The notes: generated by a model not told the origin, from the letters alone. Counted from the first letter of the stretch, positions 11,523 to 22,389 are shown. The stretch is DNA of 64,000 bases from Yersinia kristensenii (GCF_900460525.1 NZ_UHIY01000001.1:806001-870000); one strand, 5' to 3'. Numbers and translations are program-made.

Positions 11523-11546
11523 GCTGTTCCTTCCTGCTACAGTTTA

Positions 11547-13034
11547 TTACGCGTTATCGCCAAACCAACAGATATTACGTGCAGCCATTATCAGCTCGCC
11601 GGCTTGCTCATCGCTAAGCCCTTCAATATCTGCCAGATCATCGATACCCTGCTCGGCAAGATCTTCCAGCGTACACACACCGCGCGCAGCCAATTTAAAT
11701 GCCATGCTACGTTCCAGACCAGCCAGATTCAGCAGATCATCAGCGGGTTTTTGGTCGCCAAGACTTTCTTCTTGTGCCAGGGCCAGCGTGGTCAATGCAG
11801 CTTTGGCGCGGTCACGCAGCGCTTCAACCGTATCTTCGTCAAGACCATCGATTTCCAGAAGTTCTTTCATTGGCACGTAAGCCAATTCTTCCAGAGAAGA
11901 GAAACCTTCCTCTACCAAGATGGTGGCAAAGTCCTCGTCGATATCAAGATATTTGGTGAAGGTATCAATAGCGGCATGAGCCTCGGCCTGATGCTTCGCC
12001 TGAAGATCGTCCGCCGTCATTACGTTCAGTTCCCAGCCACTCAGCTGTGCCGCTAAACGCACATTCTGGCCATTACGACCAATTGCCTGTGCCAGGTTAC
12101 TGGCTTCAACGGCAACATCCATGGTGTGTTTGTCTTCATCGACCACAATTGACGCAACATCAGCTGGTGCCATGGCATTAATAACAAACTGGGCTGGATT
12201 ATCATCCCACAATACAATATCAATGCGCTCGCCGCCAAGTTCGCTAGAAACAGCTTGAACACGGGCACCACGCATACCGACACAAGCACCGACCGGGTCG
12301 ATACGTTTGTCGTTGGTTTTAACCGCAATTTTAGCACGCGAACCCGGATCACGGGCAGCGGCTTTAATTTCGATCAATTCTTCGCCGATTTCTGGCACTT
12401 CAATGCGGAACAGTTCGATCAGCATCTCAGGGCGTGAACGGCTGACAAACAGCTGAGCACCGCGAGCTTCTGGACGCACATCGTACAAAACACCACGGAT
12501 ACGGTCGCCTGGGCGGAAGTTTTCACGCGGTAGCATGTCTTCGCGGTTAATAACCGCTTCGGCATTATGACCCAGATCCAGTGCAATACTATCGCGATTA
12601 ACTTTCTTAACCGTACCGGTAACAATCTCACCTAAATACTGGCGGAATTGTTCAACCACCATAGCCCGTTCAGCTTCACGCACTTTCTGTACGATAACTT
12701 GCTTGGCTGTTTGGGTTGTGATGCGGTCAAAAGTGACAGATTCAATCTGATCTTCAACATAATCGCCCAACTGGATCGATGGATCTTCATATTGAGCCGC
12801 ATCTAACGTAATTTCGCGGGTTGGCATCGTGACTTCGTCAACGGCAACCCAACGACGGAAAGTGTCGAAATCACCGGTTTTACGGTCGATGCTGACGCGA
12901 ACTTCAATTTCTTGTTCGTATTTTTTCTTGGTCGCTGTCGCTAGAGCGGTTTCCAACGCCTCAAAAATCTTCTCGCGCGGAAGGGATTTCTCATTGGAAA
13001 CTGCTTCTACAACAGCCAGAATCTCTTTGTTCAT
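11547..13034 (-). CDS. nusA: NusA, transcription termination/antitermination factor
   Basis: RNA polymerase-binding factor for pausing, termination and antitermination. Starting at ATG 13034 ([16 protein letters not shown]; an earlier in-frame start at 13052 is unlikely) it has 495 residues, as in E. coli. The order is N-terminal RNAP-binding domain (1-130), S1 (about 135-200, [16 protein letters not shown]), two KH domains ([10 protein letters not shown] and [10 protein letters not shown]), and two acidic C-terminal repeats (about 360-490), a feature of gammaproteobacterial NusA. It follows rimP by 21 nt. Confidence 0.98.
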   Translation of the reverse strand: MNKEILAVVEAVSNEKSLPREKIFEALETALATATKKKYEQEIEVRVSIDRKTGDFDTFRRWVAVDEVTMPTREITLDAAQYEDPSIQLGDYVEDQIESVTFDRITTQTAKQVIVQKVREAERAMVVEQFRQYLGEIVTGTVKKVNRDSIALDLGHNAEAVINREDMLPRENFRPGDRIRGVLYDVRPEARGAQLFVSRSRPEMLIELFRIEVPEIGEELIEIKAAARDPGSRAKIAVKTNDKRIDPVGACVGMRGARVQAVSSELGGERIDIVLWDDNPAQFVINAMAPADVASIVVDEDKHTMDVAVEASNLAQAIGRNGQNVRLAAQLSGWELNVMTADDLQAKHQAEAHAAIDTFTKYLDIDEDFATILVEEGFSSLEELAYVPMKELLEIDGLDEDTVEALRDRAKAALTTLALAQEESLGDQKPADDLLNLAGLERSMAFKLAARGVCTLEDLAEQGIDDLADIEGLSDEQAGELIMAARNICWFGDNA

Positions 13035-13055
13035 CCTAGTTGCCTCATCCAAACT

Positions 13056-13508
13056 TTAAAAGTGGGGTACCAGGTTCGCTTTCTGGATGTTGCTCAGCGC
13101 GAACACTTCATCTTTTCCATCCACAGTAACCGTGATCATTTCACCATCAACGGCTTTGATAATGCCCTGCCATTTACGGCGGTTCTGCATAGCCATACGC
13201 AACACCAAAGTAACTTCTTCACCAAGGTAACGAGTATAGTGTTCAGCAGTGAACATTGGGCGTTCAAGGCCCGGAGAGGAAACTTCTAAGTTGTAAGCGA
13301 CCGTAATGGGATCTTCGACATCCAAGACAGCGCTGACCTGGTGGCTGACATCAGCACAAGCATCAACAGTGATTCCGTCGTCACTATCAATATAGATTCG
13401 TAGCGTCGATTGGCGCCCCCGGATGAACTCGATGCCGACTAATTCATAGCCTAAGGCCTCTACCGGTGCTGAAATTATCTCTGTTAACTTTTGTTCTAAT
13501 GTGGACAA
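13056..13508 (-). CDS. rimP: RimP, ribosome maturation factor
   Basis: Needed for 30S maturation. The 150-residue protein from (M)[10 protein letters not shown] matches E. coli RimP over its whole length. No ATG is available: the chosen start is TTG at 13508, seven bases after the strong GGGGGTGGG ribosome site; a second TTG four codons upstream (13520) lies inside that site and is less likely. It is the first gene of the rimP-nusA-infB operon, behind tRNA metY and an attenuator-like terminator. Confidence 0.93.
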   Translation of the reverse strand: MSTLEQKLTEIISAPVEALGYELVGIEFIRGRQSTLRIYIDSDDGITVDACADVSHQVSAVLDVEDPITVAYNLEVSSPGLERPMFTAEHYTRYLGEEVTLVLRMAMQNRRKWQGIIKAVDGEMITVTVDGKDEVFALSNIQKANLVPHF

Positions 13509-13525
13509 GCCCACCCCCAAGACAT

Positions 13526-13546
13526 AAAAAAAGGGCCTAATAGCCC
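13526..13546 (-). terminator. rimP leader terminator/attenuator
   Basis: Minus strand GGGCTATTAGGCCC is followed by seven T, then 14 nt later by the rimP ribosome site. A terminator this close to the start of an essential operon suggests attenuation, as proposed for the enterobacterial rimP leader. Readthrough, perhaps with NusA feedback, would be needed for expression. Confidence 0.7.
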
Positions 13547-13568
13547 AGTGATTCTGCTGTCAAATAAC

Positions 13569-13590
13569 AAAAAACCCCGAAATTCGGGGC
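13569..13590 (-). terminator. metY terminator
   Basis: Minus strand GCCCCGAATTTCGGGG followed by TTTTTT. It lies about 135 nt after the initiator tRNA and upstream of rimP, giving two tandem terminators between metY and rimP. Confidence 0.85.
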
Positions 13591-13723
13591 TTTATGCAAC
13601 TGGACCCTGTTTGCCGCAAAGCGGCTTCGGTACAACTTTCTGACAAGTATTTTTTTCAAATTGAAATCGAAAGTATCTGAGGTCTACCGAATACAACATT
13701 TGAAAAAAAACACTTTAGGAAAG

Positions 13724-13800
<77 letters not shown>

Positions 13801-13860
13801 TCCGAAAACGTGGCAAATATTACGTTGATAACGACAAAAAAGCAAGTTATCTGTCTGATT

Positions 13861-13947
13861 TGGTACCGAGGACGGGACTTGAACCCGTAAGCCCAATCGG
13901 GCACTACCACCTCAAGGTAGCGTGTCTACCAATTCCACCACCCCGGC
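13861..13947 (-). tRNA. leuU: tRNA-Leu (GAG)
   Basis: An 87-nt tRNA on the minus strand, from GCCGGGGTGG to TACCA. It has a long variable arm (TGCCCGATTGGGCT), anticodon loop CTTGAGGT with anticodon GAG, and the T-loop GGTTCAAGTCC. The position between secG and metY is that of E. coli leuU; argG, which lies between leuU and metY in E. coli, is absent here. Confidence 0.97.
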
Positions 13948-14038
13948 ACTGATTCAAATGGTTGTTTTTACTAATTCAGTCTTCACAACCACTTTAAAAC
14001 TTTCTTTCTATTTCTAACGACTAACTTCTTTTGAAACA

Positions 14039-14374
14039 TTACTGCGGGATATCACTACTCGGCTTAGTCGGCGCTACGGGTGCTGTAGTCTGCTCAGCTT
14101 TTGCTGGCTGACCCAGATTTTCCCACTCGCTGCCTTTATTGCCCTGGTTGGTGCTCATATTGCCCAAAATCAAGCTGATGACGAAAAACAATGCCGCCAA
14201 TACAGCCGTCATGCGGGTCATAAAGTTACCGGAACCATTCGAACCGAACAGAGTTGCAGAAGCACCTGCTCCGAATGAGGCTCCCATATCCGCGCCTTTA
14301 CCTTGCTGCAACATGATCAGAGCAACTAGCCCAATCGAAATCAGCAAGAAAATAACCAGAAGAGCTTCGTACAT
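14039..14374 (-). CDS. secG: SecG, SecYEG translocon subunit
   Basis: Small inner-membrane subunit of the Sec translocase. The 111-residue protein has two hydrophobic segments (about 3-23 LLVIFLLISIGLVALIMLQQ and 52-72 FMTRMTAVLAALFFVISLIL) joined by the conserved loop QQGKGADMGASFGAGAS. It lies downstream of glmM in the same direction and upstream of leuU, as in E. coli. Confidence 0.97.
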   Translation of the reverse strand: MYEALLVIFLLISIGLVALIMLQQGKGADMGASFGAGASATLFGSNGSGNFMTRMTAVLAALFFVISLILGNMSTNQGNKGSEWENLGQPAKAEQTTAPVAPTKPSSDIPQ

Positions 14375-14441
14375 AGTTGTACCTGTATCCTTGCGGGTTC
14401 ACCGCATGCCAAATGCTTCTCACCCATCAAGCGGGGGACTT

Positions 14442-14468
14442 ATTCACCCACTTAAGCGGGTGTGAATA
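14442..14468. other. Hairpin in the glmM-secG gap
   Basis: ATTCACCC and GGGTGTGAAT are complementary around CACTTAAGC. The 223-bp gap between secG and glmM holds this stem and the G-rich hairpin at 14564. No clear T-run follows, so termination efficiency is uncertain. Confidence 0.45.
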
Positions 14469-14563
14469 CTAACCAAAGCGTCTAGTACACGCAAGGGCAA
14501 TTTCATCACATAGGTTTATTTGCGGAAAAAAGCGTCAAGTTATTCAACTTCAGCATAATTTAT

Positions 14564-14580
14564 AGGGGGGAGTACCCCCT
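14564..14580 (-). terminator. Weak terminator-like hairpin after glmM
   Basis: AGGGGG and CCCCCT pair around a short loop, 18 nt past the glmM stop on the minus strand. Only a mixed ATAAATT tract follows, so it may be an attenuator or stabiliser rather than a full terminator. Confidence 0.45.
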
Positions 14581-14597
14581 CCCCCGCTAAAAAATCA

Positions 14598-15938
14598 TTA
14601 ACCTGCCGCTTTTACCGCATCGGCAATTCGATTCGCCATTTCAGAAATCAGTGCTTCTTCAGCATCACCTTCAACCATCACTCGGATTAAGGGCTCAGTA
14701 CCTGACTTACGCAACAGAACTCGGCCACGATCACCCAGCTCTTTTTCAACTTGGCGAGTAACTTCTTCAACTTCCTCTGATTTCAGAGGATTGTGATCAC
14801 CAGAGAAACGCACGTTGACCAAGATTTGTGGCAATAATTTCATACCACTACATAAATCATGCAAGCTCATATGGTTACGCACCATCGCAGTCAGCACCTG
14901 CAAACCAGCTACAATACCATCACCAGTGGTGGTTTTATCCAACAGGATCACGTGGCCTGAGTTTTCAGCACCAATCCTCCAGCCTTTTTCCTGCATAGCT
15001 TCCAGCACGTAGCGGTCGCCGACTTTAGCGCGAACAAATGGAATACCCAGCTCTTTCAATGCCAGTTGCAGCCCCATATTGCTCATCAGAGTGCCGACAG
15101 CACCGCCTTTCAACTGGCCTTGACGTAAACCTTCACGAGCAATGATATAGAGGATCTGGTCGCCATCAACCTTATTACCCAAATGATCGACCATCATCAG
15201 CCGGTCACCGTCGCCGTCAAATGCCAGCCCAACATGCGCTTTTTCAGCAAGAACACGTTCTTGCAGCAGACGGACATCAGTCGCACCACATTTTTCGTTA
15301 ATGTTCATCCCATCAGGCTCACAGCCGATGGTAATAACGGTTGCACCTAGCTCGCGCAATACGCTTGGCGCTATGTGATAAGTTGCGCCATTAGCGCAAT
15401 CGACCACAATTTTCAGCTCATTCAAGCTGAGTTCGCTCGGGAAGGTCCCTTTGCAAAACTCAATGTAACGGCCCGCAGCATCCACGATACGGTTGGCTTT
15501 ACCCAGTTCCGAAGATTCTACGCAAGTTAATGGTTTTTCCATCTCGGCTTCAATCGCCTCTTCCACATCATCAGGCAATTTAGTGCCGTCGATTGAGAAG
15601 AATTTAATGCCATTATCATAGAAAGGGTTATGAGATGCCGAAATCACGATGCCCGCTTCTGCGCGGAAAGTTCGCGTCAAATAAGCAACCGCAGGGGTTG
15701 GCATAGGGCCGGTAAATGAGGCTGATAGCCCCGCAGCAGCTAGACCCGCTTCGAGTGCTGATTCCAGCATATAGCCAGAAATGCGCGTATCCTTACCGAT
15801 GATAATTTTACGAGAACCATGTCGAGCCAGAACTTTACCGGCAGCCCAGCCGAGCTTTAATACAAAATCTGGCGTAATCGGGCTGTCACCCACTTTGCCG
15901 CGAATGCCATCTGTACCAAAGTATTTACGGTTACTCAT
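14598..15938 (-). CDS. glmM: GlmM, phosphoglucosamine mutase
   Basis: Interconverts glucosamine-6-P and glucosamine-1-P for UDP-GlcNAc, the precursor of peptidoglycan and LPS. The active-site phosphoserine loop [10 protein letters not shown] is present with Ser102, the metal loop DGDGDR near 241-246, and the C-terminal phosphate-binding [12 protein letters not shown]. Length is 446 residues. It follows folP by nine bases, the standard folP-glmM operon. Confidence 0.98.
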   Translation of the reverse strand: MSNRKYFGTDGIRGKVGDSPITPDFVLKLGWAAGKVLARHGSRKIIIGKDTRISGYMLESALEAGLAAAGLSASFTGPMPTPAVAYLTRTFRAEAGIVISASHNPFYDNGIKFFSIDGTKLPDDVEEAIEAEMEKPLTCVESSELGKANRIVDAAGRYIEFCKGTFPSELSLNELKIVVDCANGATYHIAPSVLRELGATVITIGCEPDGMNINEKCGATDVRLLQERVLAEKAHVGLAFDGDGDRLMMVDHLGNKVDGDQILYIIAREGLRQGQLKGGAVGTLMSNMGLQLALKELGIPFVRAKVGDRYVLEAMQEKGWRIGAENSGHVILLDKTTTGDGIVAGLQVLTAMVRNHMSLHDLCSGMKLLPQILVNVRFSGDHNPLKSEEVEEVTRQVEKELGDRGRVLLRKSGTEPLIRVMVEGDAEEALISEMANRIADAVKAAG

Positions 15939-15947
15939 AATTTTTAT

Positions 15948-16781
15948 TTATCCCTTCGCTGAAAGTGTTGCCTCGACGATACGCATCGCCTCGACAGTTT
16001 CTTTTACATCATGCACCCTGACAATCTGCGCGCCTTGCATTGCAGCAATGACCGCGCAAGCGACACTCCCGATAACCCGTTGTTGTGGCGGGACATTTAA
16101 TAGCTGCCCAACCATAGATTTTCGTGACATTCCGACCAATAATGGCAGTTCAAAATGGTGAAGTTCGGCCAACCGTGCCAGTAGCTGATAATTATGCGCC
16201 AGATTTTTACCGAAACCGAAGCCTGGGTCGAGTAACAATTTACTTTTTGCGATACCGCCCGCAACACAACGGCCAATATGGTGCTTAAAAAACTGATTTA
16301 TATCAGTCATAAGATCATCGTAATGGGGGGACTGCTGCATACTTTGTGGCTGCCCTTGCATATGCATCAGGCACACCGGCAAGCCGGTTTTTGCCGCCGC
16401 TTCAAGCGCACCGGGTTCTTGCAACGAACGAATATCATTGATTAGGTGAGCACCGACACGAGCTGACTCAGTGATTACCGCCGCTTTGGATGTATCTACC
16501 GATAACCAAACATCAAAACGTTTCGCCAATGCTTCCACGACAGGCACGACCCGATCAAGCTCTTCTTGCTCACTGACTTCATCTGCACCGGGACGAGTGG
16601 ACTCACCACCAATATCAATTAGTGTAGCCCCCGCTGATAACATCAGTTGAGCGTGTTGCAATGCTTTATCAAGATTATTGTGATGCCCACCATCCGAAAA
16701 TGAATCTGGTGTGACATTCAGGATACCCATAACCTGTGGGCGAGTGAGATCCAACTTCAGACCTCTAGCCGTTAAATGCAT
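15948..16781 (-). CDS. folP: FolP, dihydropteroate synthase
   Basis: Condenses 6-hydroxymethyl-dihydropterin diphosphate with p-aminobenzoate, the sulfonamide target step. Two family signatures are visible, MGILNVTPDSFSDGG near 18-32 and GATLIDIGGESTRPGA near 50-65, plus DPGFGFGK and a C-terminal VRVHDV. The frame opens at 16817, but MHLTARGLKLDL at 16781 matches the family start (277 residues). A terminator and an ERIC repeat separate it from ftsH. Confidence 0.97.
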   Translation of the reverse strand: MHLTARGLKLDLTRPQVMGILNVTPDSFSDGGHHNNLDKALQHAQLMLSAGATLIDIGGESTRPGADEVSEQEELDRVVPVVEALAKRFDVWLSVDTSKAAVITESARVGAHLINDIRSLQEPGALEAAAKTGLPVCLMHMQGQPQSMQQSPHYDDLMTDINQFFKHHIGRCVAGGIAKSKLLLDPGFGFGKNLAHNYQLLARLAELHHFELPLLVGMSRKSMVGQLLNVPPQQRVIGSVACAVIAAMQGAQIVRVHDVKETVEAMRIVEATLSAKG

Positions 16782-16793
16782 ACTATTGCGCCT

Positions 16794-16827
16794 TAAAAAA
16801 AGAAAAACCTCGAGCAAGCCCGAGGTT
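16794..16827 (-). terminator. Terminator between ftsH and folP
   Basis: Minus strand AACCTCGG ... CTCGAGGTT with one mismatch, followed by TTTTCTTTTTTT. It ends the ftsH transcript just upstream of folP. Confidence 0.8.
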
Positions 16828-16846
16828 TATATTAATCACAACGCTT

Positions 16847-16973
16847 TATACTCGGTATACTTCAAGCTACATGTACGTTGGCTGCTCTCTCTCACCCGAA
16901 TCATTGACTGTCGTCAACTCATCGGGATTCATTCACTTGCCGCCTTCCTGCAACTCGAATTATTTAGAGTATA
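16847..16973. repeat. ERIC element, full length (127 bp), between ftsH and folP
   Basis: Starts TATACTCGGTATACTTCAAG and ends AATTATTTAGAGTATA. The core CACCCGAATCATTGACTG ... CAACTCATCGGGATTC corresponds to the ERIC palindrome. The length is exactly the 127 bp typical of ERIC. It begins 17 nt after the ftsH stop codon side, so it lies in the ftsH 3' UTR. Confidence 0.92.
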
Positions 16974-16989
16974 GATGCCAACAGTAGAC

Positions 16990-18924
16990 TTACTTATCGC
17001 CCAACTGCTCTGACATTGTATTGCCCGGCGTTGGTGTATGTGGCTCATCAACCGGCGTTGGTGCCTTTGGCGTACTATCGTTGTCAGATGATTTATTTTT
17101 GGTCACATCATCCCAACCCGCAGGCGGGCGAACTTCTTTGCGATTCATCAAGTCATCAATCTGTGGCGCATCAATAGTTTCATACTTCATCAAAGCATCT
17201 TTCATGGTATGCAGAACATCCATGTTTTCCATCAGCAAAGTACGTGCACGCTGATAGTTACGCTCAACAAGTAATTTAACTTCCTGATCAATAATACGCG
17301 CTGTTTCATCGGACATATGCTTGGCTTTCGCAACAGAACGGCCAAGGAACACTTCGCCCTCTTCTTCAGCATACAGTAACGGCCCCAGTTTTTCGGAGAA
17401 ACCCCACTGTGTCACCATGTTACGCGCGATAGAAGTAGCAACTTTGATATCATTCGATGCACCGGTAGAGACTTTCTCCGGGCCATAAATGATTTCTTCA
17501 GCAAGACGACCACCATACAAAGTCGAGATCTGGCTTTCCAGTTTCTGGCGGCTGGCACTGATTGCATCACCTTCCGGCAGGAAGAATGTCACACCCAACG
17601 CACGACCACGCGGGATAATGGTCACTTTATGTACTGGATCATGCTCAGGTACCAAGCGACCAATAATCGCATGCCCTGCTTCATGGTATGCCGTCGATTC
17701 TTTCTGCGCTTCTGTCATTACCATGGAGCGGCGTTCCGCACCCATCATAATTTTGTCTTTCGCTTTCTCGAACTCAGACATTGAAACAACACGTTTGTTA
17801 CCGCGAGCGGCAAACAGTGCAGCTTCGTTGACCAAGTTAGCCAGGTCAGCACCAGAGAAGCCTGGTGTACCACGAGCGATGACGGAAGCATCAATATCGG
17901 TATCTAATGGCACACGGCGCATATGGACTTTTAAAATCTGCTCACGACCACGGACATCCGGTAAACCCACCACAACCTGGCGGTCAAAACGGCCTGGACG
18001 CAGCAACGCTGGGTCAAGAACGTCTGGACGGTTAGTTGCCGCAATGACGATGATGCCTTCATTGCCTTCAAAACCATCCATCTCAACCAGCATTTGGTTC
18101 AGAGTCTGTTCACGTTCGTCGTGACCACCGCCCAGACCTGCACCACGTTGACGGCCTACCGCATCAATTTCATCAATAAAGATGATACAAGGCGCGGCTT
18201 TCTTAGCCTGTTCAAACATGTCACGGACACGGGATGCACCCACACCAACAAACATTTCTACGAAGTCAGAACCCGAAATGGTGAAAAATGGCACTTTAGC
18301 TTCACCTGCAATGGCTTTCGCCAGCAAGGTTTTACCCGTCCCCGGAGGGCCAACCATCAAAACGCCTTTCGGAATTTTACCGCCCAATTTCTGGAAACGG
18401 CTTGGCTCACGTAGATATTCAACCAATTCACTGACTTCTTCTTTTGCTTCGTCACAACCGGCCACATCAGCAAAAGAAGTTTTTATCTGATCTTCTGTCA
18501 GCATTCGGGCCTTGCTCTTGCCAAAGGACATTGCCCCTTTGCCGCCGCCGCCCTGCATTTGACGCATAAAGAAGATCCAGACCCCAATCAGCAACAGCAT
18601 TGGGAACCAAGAAATAAAGATAGATGCCAGCAAGCTCGGTTCTTCCGGTGGCTCACCAACAACTTTCACATTTTTAGTCAATAAGACATCTAACAGCTTT
18701 GGATCGTTGACCGGAATGAAAGTCGTATATTTGCTGTTATCTTTCTTACTGACGTTAATTTCACGTCCATTGATACGTGCTTCACGAACCTGATCTTGGG
18801 TTACGTCGGACATGAAAGTAGAGTAATCCACTCTACGACCATTCGATTCGCTGGGTCCAAAGCTCTGGAATACAGACATCAATACGACTGCAATAACTAA
18901 CCAGAGAATTAGGTTTTTCGCCAT
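16990..18924 (-). CDS. ftsH: FtsH, membrane AAA+ zinc metalloprotease
   Basis: Inner-membrane ATP-dependent protease that degrades LpxC, sigma-32 and misassembled membrane proteins. Start ATG 18924 ([15 protein letters not shown]; 644 residues, E. coli length). TM1 is about residues 5-24 and TM2 about 96-118, enclosing a periplasmic domain. The AAA module has GPPGTGKT near 192, [11 protein letters not shown] and the SRH; the zinc site HEAGH is near 414. It is downstream of rlmE, as in E. coli, and ends ahead of an ERIC repeat. Confidence 0.98.
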   Translation of the reverse strand: MAKNLILWLVIAVVLMSVFQSFGPSESNGRRVDYSTFMSDVTQDQVREARINGREINVSKKDNSKYTTFIPVNDPKLLDVLLTKNVKVVGEPPEEPSLLASIFISWFPMLLLIGVWIFFMRQMQGGGGKGAMSFGKSKARMLTEDQIKTSFADVAGCDEAKEEVSELVEYLREPSRFQKLGGKIPKGVLMVGPPGTGKTLLAKAIAGEAKVPFFTISGSDFVEMFVGVGASRVRDMFEQAKKAAPCIIFIDEIDAVGRQRGAGLGGGHDEREQTLNQMLVEMDGFEGNEGIIVIAATNRPDVLDPALLRPGRFDRQVVVGLPDVRGREQILKVHMRRVPLDTDIDASVIARGTPGFSGADLANLVNEAALFAARGNKRVVSMSEFEKAKDKIMMGAERRSMVMTEAQKESTAYHEAGHAIIGRLVPEHDPVHKVTIIPRGRALGVTFFLPEGDAISASRQKLESQISTLYGGRLAEEIIYGPEKVSTGASNDIKVATSIARNMVTQWGFSEKLGPLLYAEEEGEVFLGRSVAKAKHMSDETARIIDQEVKLLVERNYQRARTLLMENMDVLHTMKDALMKYETIDAPQIDDLMNRKEVRPPAGWDDVTKNKSSDNDSTPKAPTPVDEPHTPTPGNTMSEQLGDK

Positions 18925-18980
18925 GTCACTCAAGGGATTAACCTCATATTACAACTGTGTTAACAAACAGCGTTAGGGTA

Positions 18981-19610
18981 CTACAGTTTCCGCCCTGTCG
19001 CTACAATGTACACTTCACGTGATCGCGCACGAGAAGCGTCTGGCTTACGAATCTTAACTTTCGTAAACAGGGAGCGAATTTCCCGTAGGTATTCATCAAA
19101 GCCATCTCCCTGGAACACTTTCACCAAGAAACTTCCGCCTGGTGCAAGTACATCACGACACATTTCCAAAGCTAATTCAACCAGATACATTGATTTAGGT
19201 ATATCAACTGCCGGAGTACCACTCATATTCGGGGCCATATCAGACATGACCACCTGAACCTTTTTATCCCCAACGCGCTCAAGTAAAGCTTTCAGAACCA
19301 GTTCATCACGAAAGTCGCCCTGAAGGAAATCGACACCAACGATAGGATCCATTGGTAGAAGATCACATGCGATGACTCGCCCTTTACCGCCGATCTGGGT
19401 TACAACATATTGAGACCAACCTCCGGGTGCAGCACCTAAATCGACGACTGTCATACCGGGTTTAAAAAGTTTATCGTTTTGTTGTATTTCATCAAGTTTA
19501 AACCAGGCACGGGAGCGAAGCCCCTTTTTCTGTGCCTGAATGACATATTTATCGCTAAAGTGTTCTTGTAACCAGCGACTCGAGCTACCTGAACGCTTTT
19601 TATTAGACAT
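18981..19610 (-). CDS. rlmE: RlmE (FtsJ/RrmJ), 23S rRNA 2'-O-ribose methyltransferase
   Basis: Heat-shock methyltransferase for U2552 in the A-loop of 23S rRNA. The 209-residue protein starts at ATG 19610 ([13 protein letters not shown]). The SAM-binding motif [15 protein letters not shown] is near 60-74; Lys near 38, Asp in DMAP near 124 and Lys in [10 protein letters not shown] near 164 fit the K-D-K-E catalytic set. It forms the rlmE-ftsH operon and is divergent from yhbY. Confidence 0.97.
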   Translation of the reverse strand: MSNKKRSGSSSRWLQEHFSDKYVIQAQKKGLRSRAWFKLDEIQQNDKLFKPGMTVVDLGAAPGGWSQYVVTQIGGKGRVIACDLLPMDPIVGVDFLQGDFRDELVLKALLERVGDKKVQVVMSDMAPNMSGTPAVDIPKSMYLVELALEMCRDVLAPGGSFLVKVFQGDGFDEYLREIRSLFTKVKIRKPDASRARSREVYIVATGRKL

Positions 19611-19756
19611 CTCTTTTTCCAACTATCTTAATTAAGAGTCCGCGCATCTATTGCTTAGCTCGCGTAAACTCCCTCTCGGCGTAGACCGATTTGGTGATAC
19701 ACATGAGATGGCGGTAGAATGAACCGTTTTCAATCCCAACTTAAGCAAAAAAGACG

Positions 19757-20050
19757 ATGAATCTGAATAACAAACAAAAACAGCACCTGAAAAGCTTGGC
19801 CCATCCATTAAAGCCAGTAGTCATGTTAGGCAATAACGGATTAACCGAAGGGGTGCTGGCTGAAATCGAACAAACGCTGGAACATCATGAACTTATTAAG
19901 GTGAAGATCACTGCTGAAGAGCGTGAAACCAAAGCCCTAATTGCTGATGCCATCGTACGTGAGACCGGTGCCGTTAACGTCCAAATCATCGGTAATATTT
20001 TAGTGCTCTATCGCCCAGCGAAAGAGCGCAAAATTATTTTACCGCGTTAA
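19757..20050 (+). CDS. yhbY: YhbY, CRM-domain ribosome-associated RNA-binding protein
   Basis: A 97-residue CRS1-YhbY domain protein that associates with pre-50S particles in E. coli. The GxxG-like loop GNNGLTEG is visible near residue 28, in the KH-like fold. It begins with ATG at 19757 and is divergent from rlmE, the conserved arrangement. A strong terminator follows. Confidence 0.95.
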   Translation: MNLNNKQKQHLKSLAHPLKPVVMLGNNGLTEGVLAEIEQTLEHHELIKVKITAEERETKALIADAIVRETGAVNVQIIGNILVLYRPAKERKIILPR

Positions 20051-20094
20051 TGACGCTTGTTTTAGAGAAAAGGTGCCATGCACTTTGTTCTGAT

Positions 20095-20116
20095 AAAAGG
20101 CCGCAAGCGGCCTTTT
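20095..20116 (+). terminator. yhbY terminator
   Basis: AAAAGGCCGC / GCGGCCTTTT stem with a minimal loop, followed by a T-rich tract, 45 nt after the yhbY stop. Confidence 0.88.
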
Positions 20117-20178
20117 ACTTTTCTTTACAACTTCATTTTTTATAAATAATACGTGCTGACTGTTCAGTTGAACAAGTA

Positions 20179-20655
20179 TTACACATAATCTACGCTAAGA
20201 ATTTCATATTCTACTTCGCCACCTGGAGTACGAATAACAACCACGTCATCGACTTCTTTACCAATCAGGCCACGAGCAATAGGTGAGTTAACGGAAATAA
20301 GATTTTGTTTAAAATCAGCTTCATCATCACCCACAATCCGGTATTGCTGCTCTTCTTCAGACACCACATTTAATACACGCACAGTGGAACCAAAAATAAC
20401 GCGGCCATTATTGGGCATTTTGGTGATATCAATCACCTGCGCATTAGAGAGCTTTGCTTCTATTTCTTGAATACGACCTTCACAGAACCCTTGCTGCTCG
20501 CGGGCTGCGTGATATTCCGCATTTTCTTTTAAATCGCCATGTTCACGGGCAGTCGCGATATCAGCAATAATTTTAGGGCGACGAACGCCTTTTAAAAAAT
20601 CCAGCTCTTCACGCAATTTTTCTGCGCCATTTACCGTCATCGGAATCTGTTTCAT
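20179..20655 (-). CDS. greA: GreA, transcript cleavage factor
   Basis: Binds the secondary channel of RNA polymerase and stimulates cleavage of backtracked RNA. The 158-residue length equals E. coli GreA. The N-terminal coiled coil carries the acidic tip around [13 protein letters not shown] (about 38-50); the C-terminal FKBP-like domain has [10 protein letters not shown]. The ATG at 20655 is preceded by GAGG. The 259-bp upstream gap separates it from divergent dacB. Confidence 0.98.
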   Translation of the reverse strand: MKQIPMTVNGAEKLREELDFLKGVRRPKIIADIATAREHGDLKENAEYHAAREQQGFCEGRIQEIEAKLSNAQVIDITKMPNNGRVIFGSTVRVLNVVSEEEQQYRIVGDDEADFKQNLISVNSPIARGLIGKEVDDVVVIRTPGGEVEYEILSVDYV

Positions 20656-20914
20656 CTTTTAAATACCTCTAAATCTATCCTGTTCAAAAAACCGTCATCC
20701 TAACGTCTTCGAATGAAAATGCGGCAAGCCTGATACTTTACCCGCCTCCAGGCGATAAACAAAAAAATCACCCCCGGAGCTAAAACCCCAAGTCAGGATC
20801 AATTTTGCATTTTGATATGCATTTTAACGTAGAGTTCCTTTAGGGTCATCGTTTACTTTCGCCCTCGTTGCACCGTAGTATGGCAACACGTTACTCAGCA
20901 GTTATATCGAAATT
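20656..20914. other. greA-dacB divergent intergenic region
   Basis: Holds the promoters of both genes. On the minus strand a T-run (20684-20689) lies about 30 nt before the greA start after GATGACGG, which could be a leader terminator; in E. coli the greA leader yields GraL RNA. The stem here is weak by eye, so this is only noted. Confidence 0.3.
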
Positions 20915-22363
20915 ATGCATTTTTCACGAATTGTCAGTGGATTGGCCTGTGCTATTGCGATCAATATCAGCATATCTAATGCCAATGCGGCTCAAGTTGA
21001 GAATTACACACAATATCTGCCTGATGGGGCAAATCTTGCGTTAGTCGTACAAAAAATCGGGGCCACCACCCCGGCAATAGACTATCACGCTCAGCAGATG
21101 GCATTACCTGCCAGTACGCAAAAGGTTCTGACCGCGTTGGCGGCATTGTTACAACTGGGCCCAGATTTTCGCTTTAATACCACATTGGAAAGCCACGCCA
21201 CAATCACGGACGGTGTATTACGCGGTAATTTAATTGCCCGTTTTGATGGCGATCCCACCTTAACACGCCAACAGTTGCGTAATATGGTGGCGACACTCAG
21301 AAAATCCGGTGTAAAACAAATCGCCGGTGATTTGATTATCGATACATCGGTTTTTGCCAGCCATGACAAAGCCCCTGGTTGGCCGTGGAACGACATGACG
21401 CAATGCTTTAGCGCCCCGCCAGCTGCGGCTATTGTCGACCGGAACTGTTTTTCAGTCTCCCTTTATAGCGCACCGAATCCGGGCGATATGGCATTTATCC
21501 GAGTCGCATCTTATTACCCGGTGCAGATGTTCAGTGAAGTGCGCACCTTAGCCAAAGGTTCGCCTGATGCACAATATTGCGAATTAGATGTGGTGCCCGG
21601 TGAGTTAAACCGATTTACTCTGACGGGCTGCCTAACACAGCGCAGTGAGCCGCTGCCCTTGGCCTTCGCAGTACAAAATGGTGCCAGCTATGCCGGGGCT
21701 ATTTTGAAGGATGAATTGAAGAAAGCGGATATCCAAATTGATGGCAGCTTGCGCCGCCAAACTACACCTAATCCAGCGGGTACCCTGTTAGCTCAAGCGC
21801 AATCAGCGCCGCTACATGACTTGTTGAAAATAATGTTGAAAAAGTCTGACAACATGATTGCGGACACAGTATTTAGAACTATTGGCCATCAGCGGTTTGG
21901 AGTGCCAGGTACTTGGCGCGCCGGTGCGGATGCAGTGCGGCAGGTATTACGCCAAAAAGCGGGCGTGGATCTGGGGAACAGTATTGTGGTGGATGGGTCG
22001 GGCTTATCCCGCCATAACCTTATTTCACCGGCGACCATGATGCAGGCATTGCAATATATTGCTCAGCATGATCAAGAACTTAACTTTATCTCGATGCTGC
22101 CGTTATCAGGCTACGACGGCACATTACGTTATCGTGGTGGGCTGCACGAAGCCGGGGTTGACGGCAAGGTTTCAGCTAAAACAGGTGCTTTGCAAGGCGT
22201 GTACAATCTGGCTGGATTTATTACTACCGCCAGTGGGCAGCGTATGGCCTTTGTCCAATTCTTATCCGGTTATGCGGTACCACCTGAAGACCAAAAAAAT
22301 CGTCGGGCACCATTAGTTCGTTTCGAAAGTCGTCTGTATAAAGATATTTATCAGAACAACTAA
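20915..22363 (+). CDS. dacB: DacB, penicillin-binding protein 4 (D-Ala-D-Ala carboxypeptidase/endopeptidase)
   Basis: Periplasmic peptidoglycan hydrolase of the S13 family. Residues 1-26 form a signal peptide ending near NANA. The three catalytic motifs are STQK (Ser67), SDN near 316 and KTG in SAKTGALQG near 425, with the large insert between the first two that defines PBP4. Length 482 residues. The next gene, pmrA, starts 26 nt after the stop, suggesting one transcription unit, unlike E. coli where dacB stands alone. Confidence 0.96.
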   Translation: MHFSRIVSGLACAIAINISISNANAAQVENYTQYLPDGANLALVVQKIGATTPAIDYHAQQMALPASTQKVLTALAALLQLGPDFRFNTTLESHATITDGVLRGNLIARFDGDPTLTRQQLRNMVATLRKSGVKQIAGDLIIDTSVFASHDKAPGWPWNDMTQCFSAPPAAAIVDRNCFSVSLYSAPNPGDMAFIRVASYYPVQMFSEVRTLAKGSPDAQYCELDVVPGELNRFTLTGCLTQRSEPLPLAFAVQNGASYAGAILKDELKKADIQIDGSLRRQTTPNPAGTLLAQAQSAPLHDLLKIMLKKSDNMIADTVFRTIGHQRFGVPGTWRAGADAVRQVLRQKAGVDLGNSIVVDGSGLSRHNLISPATMMQALQYIAQHDQELNFISMLPLSGYDGTLRYRGGLHEAGVDGKVSAKTGALQGVYNLAGFITTASGQRMAFVQFLSGYAVPPEDQKNRRAPLVRFESRLYKDIYQNN

Positions 22364-22389
22364 AACTCTTATTAGAATAGCTAAAAACC

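Noticed and set aside
17489..18124. 211-codon open frame on the plus strand
   Set aside because: Antisense to the ATPase domain of ftsH; no recognisable protein family and the opposite strand is strongly conserved.
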